From the NCBI RefSeq assembly GCF_013184545.1, contig NZ_JAAOJA010000009.1, positions 62,001 through 126,000 on the forward strand: a stretch of 64,000 nucleotides of DNA. The letters run 5' to 3'. Under the pieces are notes generated by a model. That model had not been told where the DNA came from. It worked only from the letters and a program-made list of their open reading frames with translations, and did no database searches. Source of the stretch: Pseudomonas tumuqii. Lineage in GTDB: Bacteria; Pseudomonadota; Gammaproteobacteria; Pseudomonadales; Pseudomonadaceae. Position 1 is the first letter of the stretch; each line of letters opens with the position of its first letter. This document shows, piece after piece, positions 43,386-51,590 of this stretch. A program made the position numbers and the translations under genes.

Positions 43386-45980
43386 GCTGCTGGCGCCGGC
43401 CGGCATGGACCACTGCTCGAGCATCTGTGGCGGTTCCGGCTTGCCGAACAGATACCCCTGGAATCGCTGGCAGCCCAGGCGCAGCAGGGCGTCGCGCTGG
43501 GCCAGGGTTTCCACGCCTTCGGCAATCACTTCCAGGTCCAGGCTGCCGCCCAGCGCGACTATGGTGCGCACGATGGCCGCATCGTTGGGGTCGCTGAGCA
43601 GGTCGCGGACGAAGGAGCGGTCGATCTTCAGCTGGTTCAGCGGCAGGCGCTTGAGGTAGCTGAGCGACGAATAGCCGGTGCCGAAGTCGTCCAGCGCGAA
43701 GCGCACGCCGCGTGCCTTGAGCTGGCCCATCTTGACGATCATGGTCTCCACGTCCTGCACCAGGTGGCTCTCGGTCAGTTCCAGCTCCAGGCGCTGCGGG
43801 TTGGCCCCGGTTTCATCCAGCACGGCGAGCACGTCGTCGACGAAATCGCGGTGGTGGAACTGCCGCGCGCTGACGTTGACCGCCATGGTCAGTTGCGCGC
43901 GCTGGGGGTTGGCAGCCCAGGCCACCAGTTGCTGGCAGGCGCTGTGCAGGATCCAGCGGCCCAGCGGCAGGATCAGGCCGGTGCTTTCGGCCAGCGGGAT
44001 GAATTCGCCGGGGGCCACCAGGCCGCGACTGGGGTGCTGCCAACGCACCAGGGCTTCGGCGCCGAGCAGTTGCCCCTGCACGTTGACCTGCGGTTGGTAG
44101 TGGAGGATGAACTGACGGGCGCTCAGGCTCTGGCGCAGGTCATTTTCCAGGTTGGCGCGGGCGCTGACTTCGGCCTGCATCTCGGGGTTGAAGAAGCGCA
44201 GGGTGTTGCGTCCGGCGGCCTTGGCCTCGTACATGGCCAGGTCGGCGCGCTTGAGCAGTTCATCCATGGTGCCCTGGGCCTCGGAAAACAGGGCGATGCC
44301 GATGCTGGCGGTGCTGGTGTGGCTGCGCCCCTGCAGCACATAGGGTTCGCCGAGGACCTGGATCAGCTTGGTCGCCACCGTTTCGATCTGGGCGATGGCC
44401 TCGGGGTGCTGCAGGTGCAGTCCTTCGAGCATGAGCACGAACTCGTCGCCGCCGAGGCGGGCCAGGGTGTCTTCCTCGCGGACATGGAGGCTCAGGCGTT
44501 GGGCCACCTGTTGCAGCAGTTGGTCGCCCATGTCGTGGCCGAGGGTGTCGTTGAGATCCTTGAAGTTGTCCAGGTCGATGAACAGCAGGGCGCCATCCAG
44601 CTGGTTACGGCTGCGCTGCGCCAGGGCATGCTGCAGGCGGTCGAGCAGCAGGCGGCGGTTGGGCAGGCCGGTGAGCAGGTCGTAGAAGGCCAGGCGATGG
44701 ATCTGCTCGAGGTTCTTCTTGTGCTCGCTGATGTCGGTGGAGATGCCGCACAGGGCGTAGATACGCCCGTCCGGGTGGCGCAGCGGCAGCTTCACCGAGA
44801 GGTAGGTCTGCTCGAGGGTGCCGTCCGGGCTGCGGTTGATTTCCTCGGTTTCCACCCGCTCGCCGAGCAGCAGCACGCGGCGGTCGTTGTCACGCAGGTT
44901 GGCCGTGGTGGCGGCGTCGAAGAAGCGGTCGTCGGTCTGCCCCACCACCTGGGCCAGCGGCAGGCCGAACAGTTCGCAGACCTTGCGGTTGGCGTACTGG
45001 TAACGCAGCTCGGGATCCTTGATGTAGATATAGGCTTCGACGCTGTCGAGGATGGTGTTCAGGCGCTGCTCGCTGGCCTTCAGGTGGCGGGTCTTCTCGG
45101 CGACCTGGCGGCGCAGCAGCAGGGCGCCGCCGAGCGCCATCAGCAGCAGCCCGGCCAGGCTGGCCAGGCCCCACCAGGCGGCGGTTGGCACCAGCAGCCG
45201 GGGCCGTTCGCCGCCCCAGCGCTGCAGGGTCTGGTAGTAATAGGATGAGGAAGAGCCCTGCCACTCGCGCAAATGGCGGTCGATGCTGCTCAGCAGGTCG
45301 CTGTTGGAGCCCTTGCGGGTGGCATAGAACAGCTGCGCGGGCAGGAACATGATCGGCGTGTTGTGTAGCTGGTAGTGCGGCGCATGGAAGTCGCCGAAGC
45401 GCTGGTTGGCCACGACCGCGTCGGCCTGCTGGTTGGCCACCAGCTCGAAGCCCTCGACCAGGTTTTGCACGGGAATCAGGCGGGCGTGCAGGCCAAAGCT
45501 GTCGAGCAGCGTTTGCAGGTAGTTTTGCTGGATGGAGCCGGCCAGCACGGCGATGCGTCGGTCCTTGAGGTCGAGGACCGACTGCAGGCTGGCCTCCTCG
45601 CGGCTATACAGCTGCGACCAGCTATACAGCGAGGGCTGCTGGTGAAAGTCCAGGTGCAGCGCGCGCGCTTCGCTGAAGGCTACATCCGGCAGCAAATCGA
45701 TACTGCCGTTTTGCGCCAGCTCCAGGCAGGCCTGCCAGTCGCAGGGTACCGGGATCAGGCGCCAGTTTTCCAGGCGGGCGATTTCCCCCAGCACTTCGCC
45801 GAGGATGCCGGAGATTTGCCCGTTCTGGCCCAGCAGGATTTTTGGCTCGTTGGCGTAGACGCCCACGCGGACCTCGCGCGGTTGCGCCCGGAGCGGCGCG
45901 GCGCAGACCATGCACAGCGCCAGTAGGCCAGCAAGGCAGGTGTAGCGGATGTTGCAGGGGCGTGTCGAGGGTGGCTTCAT
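43380..45980 (-). CDS. Periplasmic-binding-sensor PAS-GGDEF-EAL protein
   Basis: An 866-residue membrane protein. After a signal anchor (YTCLAGLLALCMVCAAPLRA) comes a periplasmic family 3 binding domain (about 35-260: 'EVRVGVYANEPKILLGQNGQ', 'CDWQACLELAQNGSIDLLPD'), a membrane segment around 265-290 ('GLASLAGLLLMALGGALLLR'), a PAS domain to about 420, GGDEF (RLGGDEFVLMLEG) and EAL (GAEALVRWQHPS, 'LDDFGTGYSSLSYL'). Ligand sensing in the periplasm would set c-di-GMP turnover. The sensory ligand is unknown. It converges on the other GGDEF-EAL gene. Confidence 0.93.
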   Translation of the reverse strand: MKPPSTRPCNIRYTCLAGLLALCMVCAAPLRAQPREVRVGVYANEPKILLGQNGQISGILGEVLGEIARLENWRLIPVPCDWQACLELAQNGSIDLLPDVAFSEARALHLDFHQQPSLYSWSQLYSREEASLQSVLDLKDRRIAVLAGSIQQNYLQTLLDSFGLHARLIPVQNLVEGFELVANQQADAVVANQRFGDFHAPHYQLHNTPIMFLPAQLFYATRKGSNSDLLSSIDRHLREWQGSSSSYYYQTLQRWGGERPRLLVPTAAWWGLASLAGLLLMALGGALLLRRQVAEKTRHLKASEQRLNTILDSVEAYIYIKDPELRYQYANRKVCELFGLPLAQVVGQTDDRFFDAATTANLRDNDRRVLLLGERVETEEINRSPDGTLEQTYLSVKLPLRHPDGRIYALCGISTDISEHKKNLEQIHRLAFYDLLTGLPNRRLLLDRLQHALAQRSRNQLDGALLFIDLDNFKDLNDTLGHDMGDQLLQQVAQRLSLHVREEDTLARLGGDEFVLMLEGLHLQHPEAIAQIETVATKLIQVLGEPYVLQGRSHTSTASIGIALFSEAQGTMDELLKRADLAMYEAKAAGRNTLRFFNPEMQAEVSARANLENDLRQSLSARQFILHYQPQVNVQGQLLGAEALVRWQHPSRGLVAPGEFIPLAESTGLILPLGRWILHSACQQLVAWAANPQRAQLTMAVNVSARQFHHRDFVDDVLAVLDETGANPQRLELELTESHLVQDVETMIVKMGQLKARGVRFALDDFGTGYSSLSYLKRLPLNQLKIDRSFVRDLLSDPNDAAIVRTIVALGGSLDLEVIAEGVETLAQRDALLRLGCQRFQGYLFGKPEPPQMLEQWSMPAGASSA

Positions 45981-46081
45981 GCGCTAACCGCTTGCAATCC
46001 AATGAACTTATCCAGCAAACATAGACAGAATACGGCCTGCCTGCCTCGCAGAGAAAGTGCTCATGATGCTGTGTGGCGGGT

Positions 46082-46693
46082 TCAATGAGCCCAGCCGCGA
46101 TAGACGAACGTCATCGGTCTGGGGCCTTTCAGGTAGCCCGTCTGCAGCTGCTCGATGCTGAAGCCGCCGGCCCCGATCAGCGCCGGGATGTCGCGATTGA
46201 GGTGACAGCCGCCGGCCAGGGGTTTCCAGTAGGGCGTCAGGCGGTTCTGCCAGCGCACCACGGGGGCATCCGGGGCCAGGCCGTGTTCGCAGAACAGCAG
46301 GCGGCCGCCGGGTTTCAGTACCCGGCGCATCTCTTGCAGGGCGGCCACGGCGTCCGGGATGGTGCACAGGGTAAAGGTGCAGACGATGCTGTCGAAGCTG
46401 GCATCGGCGGCCTGGATCTGCCCCAGCTCCAGGGCGATCATCTGCACCGGTATGGCGCTGCGCGCGGCGCGGGTTCGGGCCAGGCGTTGCATCTCGGCCG
46501 AGGGGTCGACGCCGACGATCGCGCTGACCTGCGCGGCGTCGTAGAACGGCAGGTTCAGCCCGCTGCCGATGCCGATTTCCAGCACCCGGCCCCGGGCCAG
46601 CGGGACGATCTGCGCGCGGGCCTGCATCACCTCGCCCATGCCGCAGGCGAACTCGATCAGGTGCGGCAGGATGTAGCGGTCATACAGGTGCAT
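46082..46693 (-). CDS. Class I SAM-dependent methyltransferase
   Basis: A 203-residue methyltransferase of the UbiE/METTL7-like type. Motif I is RVLEIGIGSGLNLPFY near residue 36-50, motif II 'VVGVDPSAE', and the post-core 'VCTFTLCTIPDAVAALQEMR' and 'VLKPGGRLLFCEHG' are typical. The substrate is not predictable. It lies alone between a sensor c-di-GMP gene and a large inverted repeat. Confidence 0.9.
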   Translation of the reverse strand: MHLYDRYILPHLIEFACGMGEVMQARAQIVPLARGRVLEIGIGSGLNLPFYDAAQVSAIVGVDPSAEMQRLARTRAARSAIPVQMIALELGQIQAADASFDSIVCTFTLCTIPDAVAALQEMRRVLKPGGRLLFCEHGLAPDAPVVRWQNRLTPYWKPLAGGCHLNRDIPALIGAGGFSIEQLQTGYLKGPRPMTFVYRGWAH

Positions 46694-46713
46694 GGCGCGC
46701 TCCGCAGGTATTA

Positions 46714-46829
46714 GAGCTTGTGAAAAAACTCTCGCCTACTGCGGCCGTCTCCAAACGCCCGCTGCATCGCGCCTTGCCGCGAACGCTTGGAGGCGACCTC
46801 GCGACGGCGCTCGATATTTTCACAACCTC
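46714..46829. repeat. 116 bp element with 13 bp terminal inverted repeats
   Basis: GAGCTTGTGAAAA at 46714 and its near-inverse TTTTCACAACCTC at 46817-46829 match at 12 of 13 positions. Inside, CCGTCTCCAAACG and CGCTTGGAGGCG form further pairing, so the element can fold end to end. It lies directly against the stop codon of the next gene. It looks like a small non-coding repeat or MITE-like element; a duplicated target site is not evident. Confidence 0.6.
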
Positions 46830-47177
46830 TCAGTCGTCGCTGTCGTCGTCGCTGTCGAGGTTGTCGCCGCTGATCGCCGCGCTGCATTTGATCCGGTGTT
46901 CTGTGCCGCCATCGCTCAGCAGCCAGCTATCCGTCTCGGCATCGAAGCGCGCCGCGCTCACCGCAGCCAGGGAGAACTGCCAGTGACGGCGAGCGCTGCC
47001 GTCTACGCAGTCGATGCTCAACAGCGGCTGATCCTGGCTGTCGGCAGCGGCCGAGCCGGCGCTGACCTGGGCCAGCAGCTCCTTGTCCAGGTTGAATTGC
47101 CAGGCGTAGAGGTCGTCGATTTCCAGCATGTCGGCGGCTTCGAGGGCTTCGATCAGGCTGCTGTGGGTTGTGCTCAT
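46830..47177 (-). CDS. Small acidic protein of unknown function
   Basis: A 115-residue protein starting MSTTHSSLIEALEAADMLEI, with 'DDLYAWQFNLDKELLAQVSA', 'SIDCVDGSARRHWQFSLAAV' and an extremely acidic C-terminus (DNLDSDDDSDD). No domain is recognised with certainty; proteins of this pattern occur in pseudomonads as uncharacterised families. It starts 29 bp after the end of the NAD(P)-binding protein gene, with which it may form a unit. Confidence 0.75.
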   Translation of the reverse strand: MSTTHSSLIEALEAADMLEIDDLYAWQFNLDKELLAQVSAGSAAADSQDQPLLSIDCVDGSARRHWQFSLAAVSAARFDAETDSWLLSDGGTEHRIKCSAAISGDNLDSDDDSDD

Positions 47178-47206
47178 GGGTTGGCTCGATAGGGAAAGTA
47201 AGGGAG

Positions 47207-47848
47207 TCAACGGCCGAGGCGGCGCAGCCGGTCGGATTCGATGACGCGCAGGCCGTGGTCTTCTTCCAGGGCCAGGCGCCAGAGGGCGCGAGCCAGGACG
47301 GTGGCCTCGATGCCGTGGTATTTGCCCGGCAACCAACGCACCAGCGGCGCGGCCAGGCGTTCGCCGAGGCGGAACTCGTTGCGCGGGCCGAGCAGCAGGG
47401 CTGGCCGTACCAGGGTCAGTTGTGGCCAGCCCTGGGCTTGCAGCGTTTGCTCCATTTCGCCCTTGACCCGGTTATAGAACACCGCGGACTTGGCGTCGGC
47501 GCCGAGGGCGCTGACCACCAGCAGGTGGCGCGCCCCGAGCTCGCGGGCACGCTGGGCGAAGGCCACGACCAGGTCATGATCGACGGCGCGAAAGGCCTCC
47601 TGCGAGCCGGCTTGCTTGATCGTGGTGCCGAGGCAGCAGAAGGCCGTGTCGATCGGGCCGTTGAGCTGCGGCAACAGATCGAGCAGTTCGCCCACCGGGT
47701 TTTCCAGGTGCGGGTGCTCGGCCAGTGGCCGACGGCTTGGCGCCAGCACGCGCGCGACCGTAGGTTCGTTGAGCAGGCGATCCAGCAGGTGTTCACCGGT
47801 CAGGCCGGTGGCACCCGCGAGGAGGATGTGCTGGGGCGTCAAATACAT
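47207..47848 (-). CDS. NAD(P)-binding oxidoreductase, atypical SDR (HTATIP2-like)
   Basis: A 213-residue Rossmann protein. The dinucleotide loop is HILLAGATGLTGEHLLDRL near the N-terminus, with 'FCCLGTTIKQAGSQEAFRAV', 'ARHLLVVSALGADAKSAVFY' and 'RVKGEMEQTL' (YxxxK-type Y-N-R-V-K). It resembles the NmrA/HTATIP2-like atypical short-chain dehydrogenases. The substrate is unknown. ATG 47848 is chosen with GGAGA upstream. Confidence 0.86.
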   Translation of the reverse strand: MYLTPQHILLAGATGLTGEHLLDRLLNEPTVARVLAPSRRPLAEHPHLENPVGELLDLLPQLNGPIDTAFCCLGTTIKQAGSQEAFRAVDHDLVVAFAQRARELGARHLLVVSALGADAKSAVFYNRVKGEMEQTLQAQGWPQLTLVRPALLLGPRNEFRLGERLAAPLVRWLPGKYHGIEATVLARALWRLALEEDHGLRVIESDRLRRLGR

Positions 47849-47898
47849 GGTCGTGGGGTCTCCGCTGATATCCATCAGCTTAACAGGCCATTGAAAAA

Positions 47899-49665
47899 CT
47901 ACTGCGTGCTGCGCTCGATACTTTGTTCGATAGGTGGGGCGGGGCGGGTGGCGGCCTGGTCGCCGCTGGCGGTGTTCAACGCGCGGCTGGCCTGCTGTTC
48001 GCGCAGGGCGCGCCAGTGTTGCAGGACCGCCTTGGCTGGCCAGATTTGCGGCTCGGAGGCCTCGAAGCCATCGGCTTGTTCGCGCTCGGCGACTTTTGCC
48101 TTGGCCAGCTCGAAGGCGCGCTGCAGGTCATCGGTCTCATTGAGGGCCTCGGCGAACAGCGCGCGGCCGAAGTAGGTGAAGTCATTTTCCTCCGAGCAAC
48201 CGAAGGACACCCGGTCGGCCCGCGCGGCGGTCATCACCAGGGTCTTGTCGTCTTGCAGCGGGGGAATGAAGCCGCCGGAGTAGCAGGCCGAGATCACCAC
48301 CACCTTGTGCCGCTCGCGCAGCGGTTGCAGGAGGACGGCCAGTTCGCTGGCCGGCAGGTCGCCGAGCTGCAGGCGCGGCTGGTCGAGATTCAGCTCATGC
48401 TGGCTCGAGCCGTGGCTGGTCAGGTAGATGAAGATCAGATCCTCCGGCCCGCTGCGTTCGGCCAGTGCCTGCACCGCACGGCGCAGGCTTTCGCGGGTCG
48501 CCAGTGGGCGCAGGCTGATCTGCTCGCGGTGATTGGTCAGGCTGATGCGGCCATGGGCGGCGAAGCGTTCGCCGAGCAGATTGGCGACGTAGTCGGCTTC
48601 GCGCATGAACACGCTCTGCTTGCCGTCGCCTGCCAGGGTCAGGGCGTACAGTTCGATGGCGGGGGTGGAAGCGGGCAGGTCGGCAATGGCCTGGTCGAGC
48701 AGTTGGCCCTGCGCCAGCAGGCCGAGTTCCAGCGGGTCGGCCAGCATGCGCCCCTGCTCGTCGCGCAGGCGTTGGCCGCGCAGCCAGGTGCCGCTCTGCT
48801 GGTTGCCCTCGGCGAGGGTCAGGGTGCCGTTGCCGGCGTATTCGCCATGCTCGAAGCGTCCCTGGTAAAGACTGCCATCGGCCAGGTGCAGGCGGCCTTG
48901 ACCGTGGTAATTCCAGTCGCGGAATTCACCGAGGTAGCGCTCGCCGTCGGCGCCCTGGAACTCGCCCGCGCCGTTGGCTGCGCCGGCGACGAACAGCCCG
49001 CTCCAGACATCGCCGGCGGCACTCTGGTAGCGGCCTTTGCCGTGGAACTGGTTGTCGCGGAACGCACCGCTGTAGAGATCACCGTCAGCGCTCTTGAAGC
49101 TGCCGGGGCCTCGCAGCTGGCCCTTGTCGAACTCGCCGCTGAACTGGTTGCCGTACTCGTCGCTGCGCACGCCCTGGCCATCCGCCAGGCCATTGTTGAA
49201 CTGGCCGTGGAAGCTGCTGCCATCGGCGCGTTCGAGGGTGCCCAGGCCATGGAACAGATCGTCTTTGAATGCGCCGCGATAAACCAGACCGCCCTGCTTG
49301 AGCGTACCTTCACCGGCAAACCGACCCGCGGCGAAACCGCCCTGGTAGCTGCTGCCGTCACGGTAGTGGAGTGTGCCCTGGCCATGAAAGGCGCCTTGTG
49401 CGAACTCGCCGACGTAGTGCTCGCCATTCGCGCCGTGCCATTCGCCGGGACCATGCAACTGGCCATCCTTGAAGGTGCCGACGAACCAGCTGCCGTTGCG
49501 GTAATCCAGGCGGCCGGGGCCCTGCAACAAGCCGTCGACCACCTCGCCGCGATAGCGCGCGCCGTCGGGCAGGGTCGCGTCCGCGGGTAACAGGGGTTCG
49601 CCGTCGCCGCAGGCGGCAAGCAGCAGGGCGAGGCTCAGGGGAGCCAGGTGGGCGAGGCGGCGCAT
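47899..49665 (-). CDS. MORN-repeat lipoprotein with C13 (caspase/legumain-like) peptidase domain
   Basis: A 588-residue predicted lipoprotein. The signal MRRLAHLAPLSLALLLAAC gives a lipidated cysteine. Then come eleven consecutive MORN repeats of about 23 residues (for example 'VGTFKDGQLHGPGEWHGANG', 'HYVGEFAQGAFHGQGTLHYR') plus a partial twelfth, about residues 38-300. The C-terminal peptidase has the His of 'IFIYLTSHGSSQHEL' (H418) and the Cys of 'VVVISACYSGGFI' (C461), the clan CD dyad of C13 peptidases. The start 49674, three codons earlier, is possible. The combination is known in Pseudomonas databases as a C13-family peptidase, but its substrate and role are not established to my knowledge. 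Confidence 0.88.
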   Translation of the reverse strand: MRRLAHLAPLSLALLLAACGDGEPLLPADATLPDGARYRGEVVDGLLQGPGRLDYRNGSWFVGTFKDGQLHGPGEWHGANGEHYVGEFAQGAFHGQGTLHYRDGSSYQGGFAAGRFAGEGTLKQGGLVYRGAFKDDLFHGLGTLERADGSSFHGQFNNGLADGQGVRSDEYGNQFSGEFDKGQLRGPGSFKSADGDLYSGAFRDNQFHGKGRYQSAAGDVWSGLFVAGAANGAGEFQGADGERYLGEFRDWNYHGQGRLHLADGSLYQGRFEHGEYAGNGTLTLAEGNQQSGTWLRGQRLRDEQGRMLADPLELGLLAQGQLLDQAIADLPASTPAIELYALTLAGDGKQSVFMREADYVANLLGERFAAHGRISLTNHREQISLRPLATRESLRRAVQALAERSGPEDLIFIYLTSHGSSQHELNLDQPRLQLGDLPASELAVLLQPLRERHKVVVISACYSGGFIPPLQDDKTLVMTAARADRVSFGCSEENDFTYFGRALFAEALNETDDLQRAFELAKAKVAEREQADGFEASEPQIWPAKAVLQHWRALREQQASRALNTASGDQAATRPAPPIEQSIERSTQ

Positions 49666-49745
49666 GGCAAGCATCCAGATCCAGGTGTTGCCGGAAGTAT
49701 GCCGCAAACCAGGGACCCTGCGCTGCCGCGCCGCACAGAGCCGTT

Positions 49746-49787
49746 GCATAACCGGCGTTCGCTCGGTTGAGTGAACGCCGGTTATGC
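49746..49787. repeat. Perfect 15 bp inverted repeat
   Basis: GCATAACCGGCGTTC at 49746 and GAACGCCGGTTATGC at 49773-49787 are exact inverses with a 12-base loop. It lies 10 bp after the MaoC stop (minus strand) and before the MORN-C13 gene. No T tract follows on either strand. Confidence 0.85.
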
Positions 49788-49796
49788 CGACGCAGA

Positions 49797-50252
49797 TCAG
49801 ACGAAGCAGAGGGTCAGGGGTTCGGCCACATAGGCCGGTTTATCCTGGCCTTCGATTTCCAATACCGCGCGGGCCTTGAGCAGCCACTGGCCGGGATTTT
49901 TCTCGGTGGCGTCGGTCAGGGTCACCACCAGGCGCACCTTGGAGTCGACTTTGACCGGCTGAATGAAGCGCACGCTGTCCAGGCCGTAGTTGATGGCCAT
50001 TTTCAGGCCCTGGGGCATGATCATGATGTCTTCCATCAGCATGGGGATCAGCGACAACGACAGGAAGCCATGGGCGATGGTGCTGCCGAAGGGGGTCTGC
50101 CTGGCTTTTTCCGGATTGACGTGAATGAACTGGTGGTCGCCGGTGCATTCGGCGAATTGATTGATGCGTTGCTGATCGATGGTCAGCCAGGCGGAGCGTC
50201 CCAGTTCCTTGCCTACATAATTGTTGAGTTCTGCTACGGGTACTGACGGCAT
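49797..50252 (-). CDS. MaoC family dehydratase
   Basis: A 151-residue hot-dog-fold protein of the MaoC (R-specific enoyl-CoA hydratase) group. The hydratase site is 'FAECTGDHQFIHVNPEKA' with 'GSTIAHGFLSLSLIPMLMED' after it. Such proteins hydrate (R)-enoyl-CoA, linking beta-oxidation and PHA or lipid synthesis. AAGGAGG five bases before ATG 50252 makes the start clear. It is an isolated gene. Confidence 0.92.
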   Translation of the reverse strand: MPSVPVAELNNYVGKELGRSAWLTIDQQRINQFAECTGDHQFIHVNPEKARQTPFGSTIAHGFLSLSLIPMLMEDIMIMPQGLKMAINYGLDSVRFIQPVKVDSKVRLVVTLTDATEKNPGQWLLKARAVLEIEGQDKPAYVAEPLTLCFV

Positions 50253-50390
50253 AGTTCCTCCTTGAGGAAGCGGGGGTTTGTTGTTGTTCGATTCGAACCG
50301 CTCAGCCCCTAGATCATCACGCGGCCGCTGTTGGGTCAAGTCTGCAGTGCCTTGCTGAATGGCGGGTTATAGCCAGGTGCTTTGCCAGCC

Positions 50391-50396
50391 TATAAT
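50391..50396 (+). promoter_or_regulatory. Candidate -10 element upstream of the LrgA/LrgB pair
   Basis: A perfect TATAAT lies 108 bp before the first gene of the pair in a 252 bp divergent gap. No convincing -35 box is seen. Confidence 0.4.
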
Positions 50397-50504
50397 GGCC
50401 GCGGTGCGCCGTGGCCTGAGGTCCGGGCGTTATGCTTTTGCGGGAACTGCTGGTCGGTTGTAGCGCCGCGACGCTGCTCGTCACTTCACTCGGAGATTCA
50501 CCCC

Positions 50505-50867
50505 ATGCTGTTACGCGGCTTGTCCTGGCTGGTGCTGTGCCAATTGCTCGGCACTGGACTCAACGTCCTGTTGCTGCCGATGTTGCCGGGGCCGATCATC
50601 GGCATGTTGCTGCTGTTGCTGTTTCTGCTGGTGCATGGCGAGGTTAGCGAGCCCCTCCACCTGGCCTCCAGTAACCTGCTCAAGTACCTGCCGTTGCTGC
50701 TGGTGCCACCCGCGGTCGGGGTGATGGCCTACGCCGATGCGATTGCCGCGGACTTCTGGGCGGTGATCGGCGCGCTGGTGCTATCGCTGGTGCTGTCGGT
50801 GGTGTTTGCCGGCTGGATGATGCAGAAGCTGATCGAGCGCCAGCAGCGTCGCCGGGAGGACGCATGA
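50505..50867 (+). CDS. CidA/LrgA family holin-like protein
   Basis: A 120-residue membrane protein with four hydrophobic segments and the CidA/LrgA signature 'LPGPIIGMLLLLLFLL' and 'SSNLLKYLPLLLVPPAVGVM'. Members are holin-like modulators of murein hydrolase activity and programmed lysis, or exporters of small metabolites. CGGAGA precedes ATG 50505 by about eight bases. It overlaps its partner gene by ATGA. Confidence 0.92.
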   Translation: MLLRGLSWLVLCQLLGTGLNVLLLPMLPGPIIGMLLLLLFLLVHGEVSEPLHLASSNLLKYLPLLLVPPAVGVMAYADAIAADFWAVIGALVLSLVLSVVFAGWMMQKLIERQQRRREDA

Positions 50868-51580
50868 GTCTCGACTGGTACGGCGCCTGGCAGGCGGTCA
50901 CCCATCACCCCTTGTTCGGCGCCGGGATCACCCTGGGCGCCTACCAGTTGGCCATCGCGGCGTACGAGAAGACCCGCTGGATGTTCCTCCAGCCGGTGCT
51001 GGTGTCGATGGTGATCGTGATCGGCGTGCTGCTGTTGTGCGGTCTGAGTTTCGCCGAGTACAGGGTCAGCGCCGAAGCCCTGACCCTGTTCCTCGGCCCG
51101 GCCACCGTGGCCTTGGCGGTGCCGCTGTTCCTCAATCTGCGACGGATCCGCCAGCTGTTCTGGCCGACCGTGCTGACCCTGCTGATCGGCGGGGTGGTGG
51201 CCACGGTGCTGGGCGTGGCCCTGGCCTGGTGGTTTGGCGCCGACTCGTTGATGTTGATGAGCATGGCGCCGAAGTCGGTGACCTCGCCGATCGCCATGCT
51301 GGTGGCCAGCCAGATCGGGGGGATTGCCGCATTGGCCGCGGTGTTCGTGATGATCACCGGGGTGGTCGGGGCGATGCTCGGGCCGTCGCTGTTGCGCCTG
51401 TGTGGTGTGCACCATCACGCGGCGATCGGCATGGCCCTGGGCATGACCGCCCATGCAGTCGGCACCGCGCGGGCCATGCAGGAAAGCGAAGAATGCGGCG
51501 CGTTCGCCGCGCTGGCGATGAGTCTGATGGGCATGCTCACCGCGGTACTGTTACCGCTGGCGATCATCTTCCTGGTCTGA
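50864..51580 (+). CDS. CidB/LrgB family membrane protein
   Basis: A 238-residue integral membrane protein that accompanies the CidA/LrgA-type protein. The family signatures are 'FLGPATVALAVPLFLNLRRI', 'SMAPKSVTSPIAMLVASQIG' and 'HHAAIGMALGMTAHAVGTAR'. The pair is coupled by ATGA. Together they probably modulate autolysis or export, but no specific substrate can be read. The LON-domain gene follows after 10 bp, and may be co-transcribed. Confidence 0.93.
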   Translation: MSLDWYGAWQAVTHHPLFGAGITLGAYQLAIAAYEKTRWMFLQPVLVSMVIVIGVLLLCGLSFAEYRVSAEALTLFLGPATVALAVPLFLNLRRIRQLFWPTVLTLLIGGVVATVLGVALAWWFGADSLMLMSMAPKSVTSPIAMLVASQIGGIAALAAVFVMITGVVGAMLGPSLLRLCGVHHHAAIGMALGMTAHAVGTARAMQESEECGAFAALAMSLMGMLTAVLLPLAIIFLV

Positions 51581-51590
51581 GGGCAACCCC

